64,000 nt of DNA from Chromohalobacter canadensis (GCF_034479555.1 NZ_CP140151.1:2418001-2482000); one strand, 5' to 3'; shown: positions 17,180 through 27,409, numbered from the stretch's first letter. Notes: generated by a model not told the origin, from the letters alone. Translations and numbers: made by a program.

Positions 17180-18913
17180 TCAATCGGCGCGACTGACTAG
17201 AGACGAGGTGGCGTGACCGGTCCGGGAGCGTGGCTTGCGACGGCTTTTCATCCACACGATGGCGGCAATGAAGTAGAGCAGAGTTGGGATGATTATTAGG
17301 CTCTGGAAGATATCCAAATGTTCCACGGGACTATCGGTGACCGCGCCCCAGCCGGCGATGCCCAGGATGGCAATCAGACAGACCGCGGCGATGGCATACC
17401 AAGGGTTGCGGCGATTGACCGGCTGGTAGCCTGTAGGTGGAGTCTCCGTGGAATCACGTTTGAGTACCGGACCATAAGCGTCTTCGTAAGGCTCCCGGGC
17501 GTCATTGCCTTTGGCGGCCCCAGCGAGATGGCAAAGCAGCGGATAGCCGAGGAAGCTGACCAGCCACACGGGAATAAACAGGGCGAACAGGTGGATGGCG
17601 TGAAGTGACAACAGCATGATCCCTACTACTACACCGAGTCCCCACGAAGCAAAGGCAGGCAGGTTGATGGCGAGTCCGTGTTGCTCACGCCAGAAGGGAC
17701 GAATACCCAGACGCGGCAGCAGGAAGTGCTCAGCAGCTATGATGGCACCGACCGGGGCGATCAGCATGATGAAATACGACAGGACGTTCAGCCATTGGGT
17801 GAACACGAACGGGAAACAGGCAATCACCGTCGTCACGGCGCCGGTGGCGACGGTGACCTGGACACGTGAGAAGCGGTCGAACACGGCCTGAAAGGCCAGG
17901 CCGGCGCGGTACAGGCTGGGGATGGACGTCGTCCAGCCGGCGACCACCACGGCGATCAGCCCCATGGCGCCGAGGATACGGAACGCAACACCGCCCGGGT
18001 CCATCTCGATGAGCGAGGATTTCGCCAGCAGGGCGGCGGTGGCCCCCATCAGGCCAGCGCAAATCCAGGCCATGAAATGGCCGATGTACATGCCGGCGGC
18101 GGAGAAGTAGCCATAGCTGGACTTGCGCGCGAAGCGCAGGATGCTCATGTCGCTCATGCCCAGATGCATGGGCAGGTTGGCGCCCCAGGCCCAGGCGGCA
18201 ATGACCCACACTGAAATCCCTGCGGAGCCGTCAGGCGTGGTGCCGGTCCATACGAAGGTATCGAGAACGCCATTGAGCGAAGTGATGCCGTCGAGTTGGC
18301 CGGTGTGCAGCAGCACGGGCACGGTGACGATACCGCTGGCCAGGAACATGGTAGCCATCCACGGGGAGCAGACCGTCGAGAAGTTGGCGATCAGCTTGAA
18401 ACCCTTGATCGTCATCCACACGGTGATGGCGCCGACGAACAGCGCCAGCATCACGAAGCTGACACTCTGGGGATACCAGGCTGTCTGTGGCGGTATATCG
18501 GTCATGACGCGGAAGGCCGAGGCCGATACCGTGACCATGGCGCCGGAGACCACCGCGAAGATCAGGCCGTTGAGCAGGTTATAGGCGGTCGAGAAGTGCT
18601 TGCCGGCCAGTCGCTCCAGATACCAATAGATGGTCATGCGCGAGCGAGTGGCGATCGGGCTACAAACCCAGGCCCAGGACAGCACGGCGAGCAGATTGCC
18701 AAGCAGCAGGCCCCAGATTAGGTCGCTGGTACTGACACCCAGAGCGACCAGCGAGGCGCCGATGACGAACTCCGTGCCGGCCACATGCTCACCGGCATAG
18801 GCGCCGAGAAAGTAGGTACCGTTGAGTTGTTTGTCGGCTGGAATACGCTGGCGCTCATACTCGCCGCTTTCAGCGGTCTCGGTAACTTTCCTTGTGCTTG
18901 AAGTCGAAGTCAT
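17180..18913 (-). CDS. NCS1-family permease, candidate inositol-cluster transporter
   Basis: A 577-residue inner-membrane carrier of the nucleobase:cation symporter-1 (purine/cytosine permease) superfamily with about 12 helices; TM1 region LNGTYFLGAYAGEHVAGTEF and the MHLGMSDMSILRF segment are visible. ATG at 18913 has GGGAGG 7 bases upstream, so the upstream in-frame codon at 18976 is not used. The nearest genes are the tautomerase and mmsA. An operator-like palindrome identical in core to that before the inositol regulator lies about 125 bases upstream. No other sugar transporter is in the cluster, so this protein is a candidate importer of myo-inositol or a related polyol; classical NCS1 substrates such as cytosine, allantoin or hydantoins are the alternative. 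Confidence 0.85.
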   Translation of the reverse strand: MTSTSSTRKVTETAESGEYERQRIPADKQLNGTYFLGAYAGEHVAGTEFVIGASLVALGVSTSDLIWGLLLGNLLAVLSWAWVCSPIATRSRMTIYWYLERLAGKHFSTAYNLLNGLIFAVVSGAMVTVSASAFRVMTDIPPQTAWYPQSVSFVMLALFVGAITVWMTIKGFKLIANFSTVCSPWMATMFLASGIVTVPVLLHTGQLDGITSLNGVLDTFVWTGTTPDGSAGISVWVIAAWAWGANLPMHLGMSDMSILRFARKSSYGYFSAAGMYIGHFMAWICAGLMGATAALLAKSSLIEMDPGGVAFRILGAMGLIAVVVAGWTTSIPSLYRAGLAFQAVFDRFSRVQVTVATGAVTTVIACFPFVFTQWLNVLSYFIMLIAPVGAIIAAEHFLLPRLGIRPFWREQHGLAINLPAFASWGLGVVVGIMLLSLHAIHLFALFIPVWLVSFLGYPLLCHLAGAAKGNDAREPYEDAYGPVLKRDSTETPPTGYQPVNRRNPWYAIAAVCLIAILGIAGWGAVTDSPVEHLDIFQSLIIIPTLLYFIAAIVWMKSRRKPRSRTGHATSSLVSRAD

Positions 18914-19020
18914 TGTTTTTCCTCCCAGGGCCGTCTTGCACGGGCGGCAGCGGGCGATGATGTTTTGAAGGAACACTCATTGAATTTATATGCCGGGCTA
19001 TGGTATTTCAAATCATTTAT

Positions 19021-19056
19021 TCTATACTTTGGTATTAATGGAATTTTTATTCCATT
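19021..19056. promoter_or_regulatory. Operator-like palindrome upstream of the NCS1 gene
   Basis: AATGGAATTTTTATTCCATT (19037-19056) is a palindrome with 8-base arms containing GGAA-N6-TTCC, the motif I recall for IolR of rhizobial inositol regulons. Immediately before it, TTCTATACTTTGGTAT (19020-19035) is repeated at 29550-29565 upstream of the RpiR-type regulator, again followed by the same core. It lies 107-143 bases upstream of the carrier start. Confidence 0.65.
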
Positions 19057-19133
19057 AAGGGGGTAGCCCCACCCCAATACGGCAATGCCGGCTTGTAGGG
19101 GCTGCAAGGGAGGATCAATGAGTGGAAGGGGAT

Positions 19134-19517
19134 TCAGTTGACACTCTGTTGAGCGACGAGAAACTGGGCTTCGCCATGACCGAACGACCAGTCGGCATCG
19201 GCATTTTCGGTGATCACGATCATCACGTTGGCGGGGTCGAGATCGGCCTGGCTGGCAAGATCGTCGACGATACGCTGATAGAAGGCTTGCTTGGCGTGAC
19301 TGGGGCGGCCGGCACGCATGGTCAGTTGCAACACGATGGCATCCCGGTTGCGATCCTGCAGTTCGATCTGCTCCGCTGGCAGTGTCTGGATGAGCTGATA
19401 GCGATCATCCGGGGGAAAGTCGAGGGTCTCGATCACTGCTGCGTTGACGATATCGGCGACCTGCTTGCGCCACAGCGCCGGACGGTGATCGGGAACGGAA
19501 ATGGTCACGAGCGGCAT
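19134..19517 (-). CDS. Tautomerase-superfamily protein resembling malonate semialdehyde decarboxylase
   Basis: A 127-residue protein starting Met-Pro, so that the processed enzyme would carry the catalytic Pro1 of the tautomerase superfamily. Length and motifs recall malonate semialdehyde decarboxylase (MSAD): DDRYQ at positions 36-40 counted from Pro1, FYQRIV, and DADWSFGHGEAQFL near the C-terminus. Of the two MSAD active-site arginines (73 and 75 as I recall) only one seems kept here (GRPSH region), so decarboxylase activity is uncertain. It lies between mmsA and the NCS1 carrier on the same strand; the inositol pathway produces malonate semialdehyde, the substrate of both MmsA and MSAD. 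CTGGAGA precedes the ATG. Confidence 0.75.
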   Translation of the reverse strand: MPLVTISVPDHRPALWRKQVADIVNAAVIETLDFPPDDRYQLIQTLPAEQIELQDRNRDAIVLQLTMRAGRPSHAKQAFYQRIVDDLASQADLDPANVMIVITENADADWSFGHGEAQFLVAQQSVN

Positions 19518-19767
19518 ATGTTCGTTCTCCAGGCAAACTGTTGTGTAGAAGTACGTCTTCCGTGACTCGTTAGGCAGTTGGACCGCCTGGCAGCAAGCTT
19601 ACGCGAGGGCGTTATAACCCGTCATTGGGCTCTACATCCGTCATCTGACCGCCATGGATGGCGGAAATGCCGGAAAATTCGGGCACTATTTTCCGGCCAT
19701 GACGAATGACCCCTCGCAGCAGCTTGCTTCCGGCGTCCCCCCTCAGATGGGTAGCAACAACGAGCGC

Positions 19768-21270
19768 TTAGTGAATCGGCATCGTGAAGTGGTTGGTTTC
19801 TTCCCGAATGCCGCTTGGCCAACGCTGGGTCACGGTCTTCATGCGGGTGTAGAAGCGCACGCCGTCGCTGCCGTGCATGTGCAGCGGACCAAACAGCGAG
19901 CGCTTCCAGCCGCCGAAGCTGTGGAAAGCCATGGGTACCGGGATCGGTACGTTGACGCCGACCATGCCGACCTGGATCTGCTCGCAGTACTGACGCGCGG
20001 CGTCGCCATCGCGAGTGAAGATCGCCGTGCCGTTGCCATACTCGTGGGCGTTGATCATGGTCACCGCCTCGTCGAAGCTCGCCGCGCGGGCGATTGCCAG
20101 CACTGGGCCGAAGATCTCCTCGCTATGGATGCGCATGCCCGGCTTGACGTGATCGAACAGAGTGCCGCCGACGAAAAAACCGTTACCGGCGTTGTCGAGG
20201 GTGGTCTCGCGGCCGTCGACGACCAGTTCAGCGCCTTCCGCGACGCCGGTGTCGATGTAGCTCTTGACCTTCTCCAGATGCTCTCTGGTGACCAGCGGGC
20301 CCATGTCGTGCTCGGGGCCGTCGGCCAGACCAGGGCCGACGCTGAGAGTACCCAACCGCTCGATGAGCTTCTCGCGCAGGCGGCTGGCGGTCTCCTCGCC
20401 GACCGGCACCGCCACCGAGATCGCCATGCAGCGCTCGCCGGCACTGCCGTAGGCGGCGCCCATCAGGGCGTTGATGGCCTGGTCGAGGTCGGCATCGGGC
20501 ATGATCACCATATGATTCTTGGCGCCCCCCAGCGCCTGGACGCGCTTGCCGTGGGCCGATCCGGTGGCGTAGATATACTCGGCAATCGGCGTGGAGCCGA
20601 CGAAGCTCACCGCCTGGACGCGCTCATCGGTGAGCAGCACGTCGACGGCCTCCTTGTCGCCATTGACCACGTTGAAGACGCCGTCGGGCAGGCCCGCCTC
20701 GGTCAACAGCTCGGCCAGGCGCAGGGGTGTCGACGGGTCCTTCTCGGAGGGTTTCATGACGAAGGTATTGCCGCAGGCCAGGGCGATGGGGAACATCCAC
20801 ATCGGCACCATCGCCGGGAAATTGAACGGCGAGATGCCGGTACACACGCCCAGGGGCTGCATCAGCGAGAAGCTGTCGACACCGGTGCCGACGTTCATCG
20901 AGTGCTCGCCCTTCTGCAGGTGCGGGATACCGCAGGCGAATTCCACAACCTCCAGCCCTCGGGTTAGTTCACCCTTGGCATCGGAGAACACTTTGCCGTG
21001 CTCACTGGAAATCAGCCGTGCCAGCTCGTCGGCGTGCTCCTCGACCAGTGCCTTGAACTTGAATAGGATACGCGCGCGCTTGAGCGGCGAGACCTTGGAC
21101 CACTTGGCGAATGCTTCGTCGGCGATGTGCACGGCCTCGTGGGTCTGTTCGGCTGAGGCCAGTGCGACTTGGGCTGTCTGCTCGCCGGTGGCAGGGTCGT
21201 AGACGGGGGCAAAGCGTTCGCTGCGGCCGGTCACGGAATTGCCGTTGATGTAGTGATGGATCTGGTTCAT
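19768..21270 (-). CDS. mmsA: (Methyl)malonate-semialdehyde dehydrogenase, CoA-acylating
   Basis: A 500-residue aldehyde dehydrogenase that oxidises malonate semialdehyde to acetyl-CoA (or methylmalonate semialdehyde to propionyl-CoA) with NAD and CoA; known as iolA in inositol clusters. Visible features are the ALDH-fold FNFPAMVPMWMFPIALACGN segment, KPSEKDPSTP cofactor site and catalytic Cys in GSAGERCMAISVAVPVG, typical of the MmsA branch. It is downstream of iolE by 58 bases and is the terminal step of the iolCDE-mmsA run. The same protein family serves valine catabolism, but context points to inositol. Confidence 0.95.
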   Translation of the reverse strand: MNQIHHYINGNSVTGRSERFAPVYDPATGEQTAQVALASAEQTHEAVHIADEAFAKWSKVSPLKRARILFKFKALVEEHADELARLISSEHGKVFSDAKGELTRGLEVVEFACGIPHLQKGEHSMNVGTGVDSFSLMQPLGVCTGISPFNFPAMVPMWMFPIALACGNTFVMKPSEKDPSTPLRLAELLTEAGLPDGVFNVVNGDKEAVDVLLTDERVQAVSFVGSTPIAEYIYATGSAHGKRVQALGGAKNHMVIMPDADLDQAINALMGAAYGSAGERCMAISVAVPVGEETASRLREKLIERLGTLSVGPGLADGPEHDMGPLVTREHLEKVKSYIDTGVAEGAELVVDGRETTLDNAGNGFFVGGTLFDHVKPGMRIHSEEIFGPVLAIARAASFDEAVTMINAHEYGNGTAIFTRDGDAARQYCEQIQVGMVGVNVPIPVPMAFHSFGGWKRSLFGPLHMHGSDGVRFYTRMKTVTQRWPSGIREETNHFTMPIH

Positions 21271-21328
21271 GACGTTACCTTCGATGAGTCAGTAATCTCT
21301 GCGAGTGAGGAGGCATCCTGCGACCCGC

Positions 21329-22228
21329 TCATGTCTCGATGGTGAAGCCTGCCTGCTCGGCCAGCGAACGTAGATTCTGGTAGCCCATGCGTGCATAGGT
21401 CAGCGGATGAGCGACCTGCGGGTCTTGTTCGGCCTCGACCACCAACCAGCCCTGATAGCCGACCTCGCTGAGGTGCTGGAGGGTGGGCAGAAATTCGACG
21501 TTACCGTCGCCCGGAACGGTGAACAGGCCGTCGAGCACACCGTCGAGGAAGCTCTTGTCGCGGTTGCGCACCTCCTTGAGCACCGGAAAGCGGATATCCT
21601 TGCAATGCACATGGTTGATGCGCGAGGCATATCGCCGGGCAATCGCCAGAGGATCGCCGCCGGCGCCCACCAGGTGGCCGAGGTCAAGGAGCAGGCCCAC
21701 CGAATCGCGGGTCGAGTCCATTAGCCGCTCGACGTCGGCCTGACTCTCCACCACCGTCCCCAGGTGGTGGTGATAGGCCATCTGCACGCCCTGTTCCTTG
21801 AGGTAGTCACCGACGATATTCAGCCTTTCGGTGAGCCGCGCCCATTCGTCTTCGCCGAGATGGGGGCGTTGGGATAGCGGATTCGACTGGTCACCGTGCA
21901 CGCAGTGGGTGACCTCGCAGAACACCATCACCTGGGCGCCACACTGCTTGAGTAGCTCGAGGTGATCCTTGACTGCCTCGATCTCTTCCTCTGGGCTGCG
22001 TTCCAGTAGCCGGCTGGAATACCAGCCGGAGACCAGCGACAGGTCATGGTCGCCCAGCACCTTCGATAGGGCGTCGGGGGTGCGGGGAAACTTGTGACCC
22101 AGTTCGAAGCCGCTGAAACCGGCCTCGCGGCCCTCGGACAGGCAGACTTCCAGTGGCGTGTCACCGCCCAGGCTGGGCAGGTCGTCGTTGGTCCAGGTCA
22201 AGGGGTTGATACCCAGTCTTACGCTCAT
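21329..22228 (-). CDS. iolE: myo-Inosose-2 dehydratase
   Basis: A 299-residue TIM-barrel enzyme (AP endonuclease family 2 fold) that dehydrates scyllo-inosose (2-keto-myo-inositol) to 3D-trihydroxycyclohexane-1,2-dione. Characteristic IolE stretches are LGINPLTWTNDDLPSLGG, FELGHKFPR, YHHHLGTVVES, LLDLGHLVGAGGDP and the metal-site HVHCKDIR. GGAG precedes the ATG by 6 bases. It follows iolD after 46 bases and precedes mmsA. It catalyses the step after IolG. Confidence 0.95.
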   Translation of the reverse strand: MSVRLGINPLTWTNDDLPSLGGDTPLEVCLSEGREAGFSGFELGHKFPRTPDALSKVLGDHDLSLVSGWYSSRLLERSPEEEIEAVKDHLELLKQCGAQVMVFCEVTHCVHGDQSNPLSQRPHLGEDEWARLTERLNIVGDYLKEQGVQMAYHHHLGTVVESQADVERLMDSTRDSVGLLLDLGHLVGAGGDPLAIARRYASRINHVHCKDIRFPVLKEVRNRDKSFLDGVLDGLFTVPGDGNVEFLPTLQHLSEVGYQGWLVVEAEQDPQVAHPLTYARMGYQNLRSLAEQAGFTIET

Positions 22229-22274
22229 GGCGAACTCCCGAAAGTAACTGTTGATGATGTCGTGATGAGAGCCG

Positions 22275-24125
22275 TTACTGATTCTTCCATTGACGTGCCT
22301 TATAGGACTCGTAGCGACGACGGGCCTCCTCGACCTCGCTGCGCTCGGAAACCTCGGCGACGGCCACGTCCCACCAGGAGCCGCCGTCCTCGGTATCGAC
22401 CAGCGGGTCGGTGTCCAGGGTGATCACGTAGCTGATGCTCGATGCCTTGGCGCGTTCCAGCGCCGCTTCCAGTTCACGGATGTTGCCGACCTTCTCGGAA
22501 CGTGCTCCCAGCGCTGCGGCGTGGGCAGCGAAATCGGTCTTGGGCGCGCCGCCCTCGACGCTAAGGCAGTCGTCGAGCAGATTGTTGAAGCCGGGACCGC
22601 CACAAGCCTGCTGCAGGCGATGGATACAGCCGTAACCACGATTATCGAGCACTACGGCGACGATCTTGTGGCCGAGCATCACCGAGGTGGCAATCTCGGA
22701 GTTGAGCATCAGGTAGGAGCCGTCGCCGACCATCACGAACACTTCTGCATCGGGTTTGGCCATCTTGGTGCCCAGGCCACCGGCCAGTTCGTAGCCCATG
22801 CACGAATAGCCGTATTCCATGTGATAGCCGCGGGCGTAGCGGGTACGCCATAGCTTCTGCAGCTCGCCGGGCAGGCCACCAGCGGCGCACACCACGATAT
22901 CGCGCTCACCGGCGGCGCGATTGACGGCGCCCACCACCTCGGCATCGGTAGGCAAGTCGGTCCCACGGTTCGTGGTGGCGATGTCGACGGTCTTGTTCCA
23001 GTCGTTGCGCAGCTTGGCGGCCTGTGCGACCCATCCCTCGTCGGGTTGCCAGCCGGCCAGACCGTCGACCAGTTCAGGCAGGGTGAGAAGGGCGTCGCCG
23101 ACCAAGGGCTGGGCCTTGTGCTTGACGGCATCGAACGAGGCGACGTTGAGACACACTAGTTTGGCCTCGGGGTTGATCATGGCCCGCGAACCGGAGGCGA
23201 AGTCGCCCAGCCGGGTCCCCACGGCAACGATCAGATCGGCCTCGGCGGCCAGAGTGTTGGTAGAGAACGCCCCGGTGACGCCGATGGTGCCCATGTTCTG
23301 CTCATGGTCCCAGGGCAGGGCACCCTTGCCGGCCTGGGTTTCGCTCACCGGCAGGTGGTAGGTGGACACCAGCGCGTCGAGCGCCTCGCGAGCCTCGGCG
23401 TAGTGCACGCCACCACCGGCGATCACCAGCGGCCGTTTGGCCTGCTTGATCAGCTCGATGGCGCGGGTCAGCTCACCACGGTCGGCGTTCTGACGGCGCG
23501 GGCGATGGATCTTCTCGGCGAAGAAGTGGCTCGGGTAGTCGTAGGCCATGGTCTGCACGTCCTGCGGCATGGCCAAGGTGACCGGACCGCACTCGACGGG
23601 GTCGGTCAGCACGCGGATCGCTTGGGGCAGCGAGGTGAGCAACTGCTCGGGGCGAGTGATGCGATCAAAGAAACGACTGACCGGTTTGAAACAGTCGTTG
23701 GTGGTCAGGGTGTGGTCGTGAAAGGTCTCAATCTGCTGCAGCACCGGGTCGGGCAGGCGCGTGGCGAAGGTATCGCCCGGCAGAAACAGCACCGGCAAAC
23801 GGTTGACGTGGGCCACCGCGGCGGCAGTGACCATGTTGGTTGAGCCGGGGCCGGCGGAGGCGGTGCAGGCCATCATCTGTCGCCGGTCGAGGGTCTTAGT
23901 ATAGGCGATGGCGGCATGCGCCATGCCCTGCTCATTGTGGGCACGGTAGGTCGGCAACTGGTCGCGGACGTGATAGAGCGCCTCGCCCAGCCCGGCGACG
24001 TTGCCGTGGCCGAAGATCGCCCAGCAGCCGGCGAATAGCGGCTTGATCTCGCCATCGATCTCGACTTTCTGGGCCGTCAGGTAGCGAATGACGGCCTGGG
24101 CCATGGTCAGGCGAACGGTATTCAT
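22275..24125 (-). CDS. iolD: 3D-(3,5/4)-trihydroxycyclohexane-1,2-dione hydrolase
   Basis: A 616-residue ThDP-dependent ring-opening hydrolase producing 5-deoxy-glucuronate. The N-terminal cofactor Glu is in YRAHNEQGMAHAAIAY; the ThDP-Mg motif starts VGDGSYLMLNSE and ends LDN. The true start is the ATG at 24125, which overlaps the iolC stop (ATGA) and has GAGGAAG upstream; an open frame extends back to 24299 through the iolC end but is not coding. Related to acetolactate synthase, but length, N-terminus and neighbours fix the assignment. Confidence 0.95.
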   Translation of the reverse strand: MNTVRLTMAQAVIRYLTAQKVEIDGEIKPLFAGCWAIFGHGNVAGLGEALYHVRDQLPTYRAHNEQGMAHAAIAYTKTLDRRQMMACTASAGPGSTNMVTAAAVAHVNRLPVLFLPGDTFATRLPDPVLQQIETFHDHTLTTNDCFKPVSRFFDRITRPEQLLTSLPQAIRVLTDPVECGPVTLAMPQDVQTMAYDYPSHFFAEKIHRPRRQNADRGELTRAIELIKQAKRPLVIAGGGVHYAEAREALDALVSTYHLPVSETQAGKGALPWDHEQNMGTIGVTGAFSTNTLAAEADLIVAVGTRLGDFASGSRAMINPEAKLVCLNVASFDAVKHKAQPLVGDALLTLPELVDGLAGWQPDEGWVAQAAKLRNDWNKTVDIATTNRGTDLPTDAEVVGAVNRAAGERDIVVCAAGGLPGELQKLWRTRYARGYHMEYGYSCMGYELAGGLGTKMAKPDAEVFVMVGDGSYLMLNSEIATSVMLGHKIVAVVLDNRGYGCIHRLQQACGGPGFNNLLDDCLSVEGGAPKTDFAAHAAALGARSEKVGNIRELEAALERAKASSISYVITLDTDPLVDTEDGGSWWDVAVAEVSERSEVEEARRRYESYKARQWKNQ

Positions 24126-26062
24126 GACAAGACTTCCTCTGAGTTGGGCTGTGCGGTGCGTAGCCGCTGCCATTCCTCGATCAGCTCGGCGTAGTTGCCG
24201 GCGACCCGCTCGATCAGCTGCGCATCGTCGATTCGACCGGCCAGCCACTCGTGGCTGGGGGCGGCGAACAGTGTGCGGCCCACGGTGAAGCCCTTGCACT
24301 GGTCGTGACGTGCGGCAATGGTGAAGCCGAGCTTCATGTCCGCCATGGGGGCATCGAGACCTAGCAGCACCACGCCGCGGCAGTGCGGGTCCTGATCGTC
24401 GATGGCCTGGCTGACCGCTTCCCAGGCGGCATCAGACATCGACGGCAGCTTCCACCAGTCGGGGCGGATGCCCAGGTTGTAGAGGCGCGTCAGTGAGCGG
24501 GACAGCGTCCGATCGTCGATCTCCGAGGCCTCGGGGAGGATCACCTCGATCAGCAGCTCCAGGTTGTTGGCACAGGCGGCCTGGTAGAGCTGGCGCAACC
24601 GGGCTTCCTGCTCGAGACGCAGCGCCAGCTCATCGTCCGGGTGATAGAATACCAGGCACTTGATGATGTGCTCGCTCGGCCAGTGGCGGAAGGTGTTTCC
24701 CAGGTCGTCGCCATGCTGGAAGCGCAGCGGTCGCGAGCCGGGCAGCTCGACCGGACGGCCGATCCACCAACCCTTGCCACTTGCGTCGTTGAGGGCATCC
24801 TGGCCGAACACGTCATCGACCAGGATGGCCGGGCTCTTCAGACCTGTGCGTCGTGCACCTTCCTCGGCGGCCTTGACCAGCAGCTGCTTGAGCGTGGGAA
24901 TGCGGGCCGGGTCGGCCTTGACGTCGCGGGCCATATCGGTGAGCTGACGGCGGTGATCGAAGGCCAGTCCGCACACCTGCGGCCAATCGGCGGGTACACG
25001 GGTAGTCACGCGGTGCAGATGATTGAGGCGCTTGTCCTGATCGGGGCGTTTCACTGAGGCGCGGCGACTCAGGTAGTCGAATAGCTCTTCCTCGGTGGGC
25101 ATGGCCGGCGCGCAGCCATGGCGAGATACGACCAGTGCGCCGCAGGCGTTGGCGTAGGTGGCGCTGGTTTCCCAGCTCTCGCCCTTGAGCCAGCCTCGGA
25201 GTAAGCCGCTCATGAAGGCGTCGCCGGCGCCGAGCACATTGAGAACTTCGACCTTGACGCCCTCGACCAGGATGCCGTCCTCGATACGTTCGGGAATCTC
25301 GCCTTCGAAGACCACGCAGCCCAGCGCGCCGAGCTTGCAGACCAGCGTGGCGTCACTGATCTTGCGGACGTTACGCAGCGACTCAAGGGTATCGACGCTG
25401 CCGCCGGCGATGTGGAACTCCTCCTCGGTGCCCACGATCAGGTCGAAATCGCCAAGCCAGTGCCGCAGATGCTGGGTGACTTGATCATCGGCAATGAAAC
25501 GCGTTTCGCCGTCACCGGGATTGGTGAGTCCCCAGAGTACCGGGCGATAGTCGATGTCCAGGACCCGCTTCACGCCATGTCGCGCCGCCGCGTCGAGTGC
25601 CTTGCGACAGGCTTTCTGGGTGGTATCGGTGGACAGGTGGGTGCCGGTGATGGCCAGCGCTTGAGCCCGGGCAATGAAGTCTGGGTCGATCGCCTCGGCG
25701 TCAATGGCCATGTCGGCGCAGTCGCGGCGGTAGAACAGCAGTGGGAAGCTGTCGCGATCCTTCAGAGCCAGGAGTACCAGTCCGGTATGCCGCTCAGGAT
25801 CGGTCTGCAGGGCACTGGTATCCACCCCGGCGCGTTCGAGCTCCTCGCGCACGAAGTTGCCCATCTGCTCGTTACCAACGCGTGACAGCATGGCCGACTT
25901 GAGTCCTAGGCGGGCCGTGCCGTAAGCCATGTTGCCGGAGCTGCCGCCCAAGTACTTGGCGAAGCTGGAGACATCTTCTAGGCGACTGCCGATCTGTTCG
26001 GAATACAGGTCAACGGCAACTCTGCCCAGGCAAATCAGGTCCAATGACTCGGTATTGTTCAT
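24122..26062 (-). CDS. iolC: 5-Dehydro-2-deoxygluconokinase fused to DUF2090 aldolase-like domain
   Basis: A 646-residue bifunctional-looking protein. Residues 1 to about 325 are a PfkB-family kinase (GGSSGNMAYGTARLG near the N-terminus; anion-hole NVLGAGDAFMSGLLRGW) that phosphorylates 2-deoxy-5-keto-gluconate. The remainder is DUF2090, an aldolase-like TIM barrel found fused to IolC in many proteobacteria and suspected of cleaving the phosphorylated product to DHAP and malonate semialdehyde. No separate iolJ is present, which fits that idea. AGGA precedes the ATG. A minus-strand promoter with 17-bp spacing lies about 115 bases upstream. Confidence 0.94.
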   Translation of the reverse strand: MNNTESLDLICLGRVAVDLYSEQIGSRLEDVSSFAKYLGGSSGNMAYGTARLGLKSAMLSRVGNEQMGNFVREELERAGVDTSALQTDPERHTGLVLLALKDRDSFPLLFYRRDCADMAIDAEAIDPDFIARAQALAITGTHLSTDTTQKACRKALDAAARHGVKRVLDIDYRPVLWGLTNPGDGETRFIADDQVTQHLRHWLGDFDLIVGTEEEFHIAGGSVDTLESLRNVRKISDATLVCKLGALGCVVFEGEIPERIEDGILVEGVKVEVLNVLGAGDAFMSGLLRGWLKGESWETSATYANACGALVVSRHGCAPAMPTEEELFDYLSRRASVKRPDQDKRLNHLHRVTTRVPADWPQVCGLAFDHRRQLTDMARDVKADPARIPTLKQLLVKAAEEGARRTGLKSPAILVDDVFGQDALNDASGKGWWIGRPVELPGSRPLRFQHGDDLGNTFRHWPSEHIIKCLVFYHPDDELALRLEQEARLRQLYQAACANNLELLIEVILPEASEIDDRTLSRSLTRLYNLGIRPDWWKLPSMSDAAWEAVSQAIDDQDPHCRGVVLLGLDAPMADMKLGFTIAARHDQCKGFTVGRTLFAAPSHEWLAGRIDDAQLIERVAGNYAELIEEWQRLRTAQPNSEEVLS

Positions 26063-26383
26063 AGCGTTTTCCTACGTTAGGCCGCCACCGTATGCCTGCT
26101 TGCACGTACGCGTTGTGTCAGGTACTGCCGGCCAGTGATGGTGTAGTCACGTCAGGCGTTTCGTTAAAGATAAATATAGAATTTAAGTTTCAAAAATTCA
26201 ATAAATAGAATAAAAATTCCTTTTACGCTTCGAGCGCCATCCTCGAGCCGCTAAACGGCCTGTCACAATCTGTGTGGCAGGAGGTGTCGGGGGAGCCAAA
26301 GGGATTGCATGCTTGGGCATGCCGGCCTCGTTCCGGCCCGCCTTGCAGTTGACAAGACGGGCTGCTATAGCTCCCGGGACGGG
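26063..26383. other. Intergenic region of 321 bases between iolG and iolC
   Basis: Transcribed toward iolC on the minus strand. It holds an AT-rich stretch (26161-26225) with a candidate promoter and an operator-like site, showing that iolC-iolD-iolE-mmsA can start transcription independently of iolI-iolH-iolG. A small inverted repeat GCATGC-N4-GCATGC lies closer to iolG. No gene is supported here. Confidence 0.6.
26173..26220 (-). promoter_or_regulatory. Candidate sigma-70 promoter and operator upstream of iolC
   Basis: On the minus strand: -35 TTGAAT (26196-26201), a 17-base spacer, -10 TATATT (26173-26178). Just upstream of the -35, GGAATTTTTATTC (26208-26220) repeats the core of the palindromes found before the NCS1 gene and the RpiR regulator, with one half degenerate. 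This would place regulator binding directly behind RNA polymerase. Confidence 0.6.
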
Positions 26384-27409
<1,026 letters not shown>

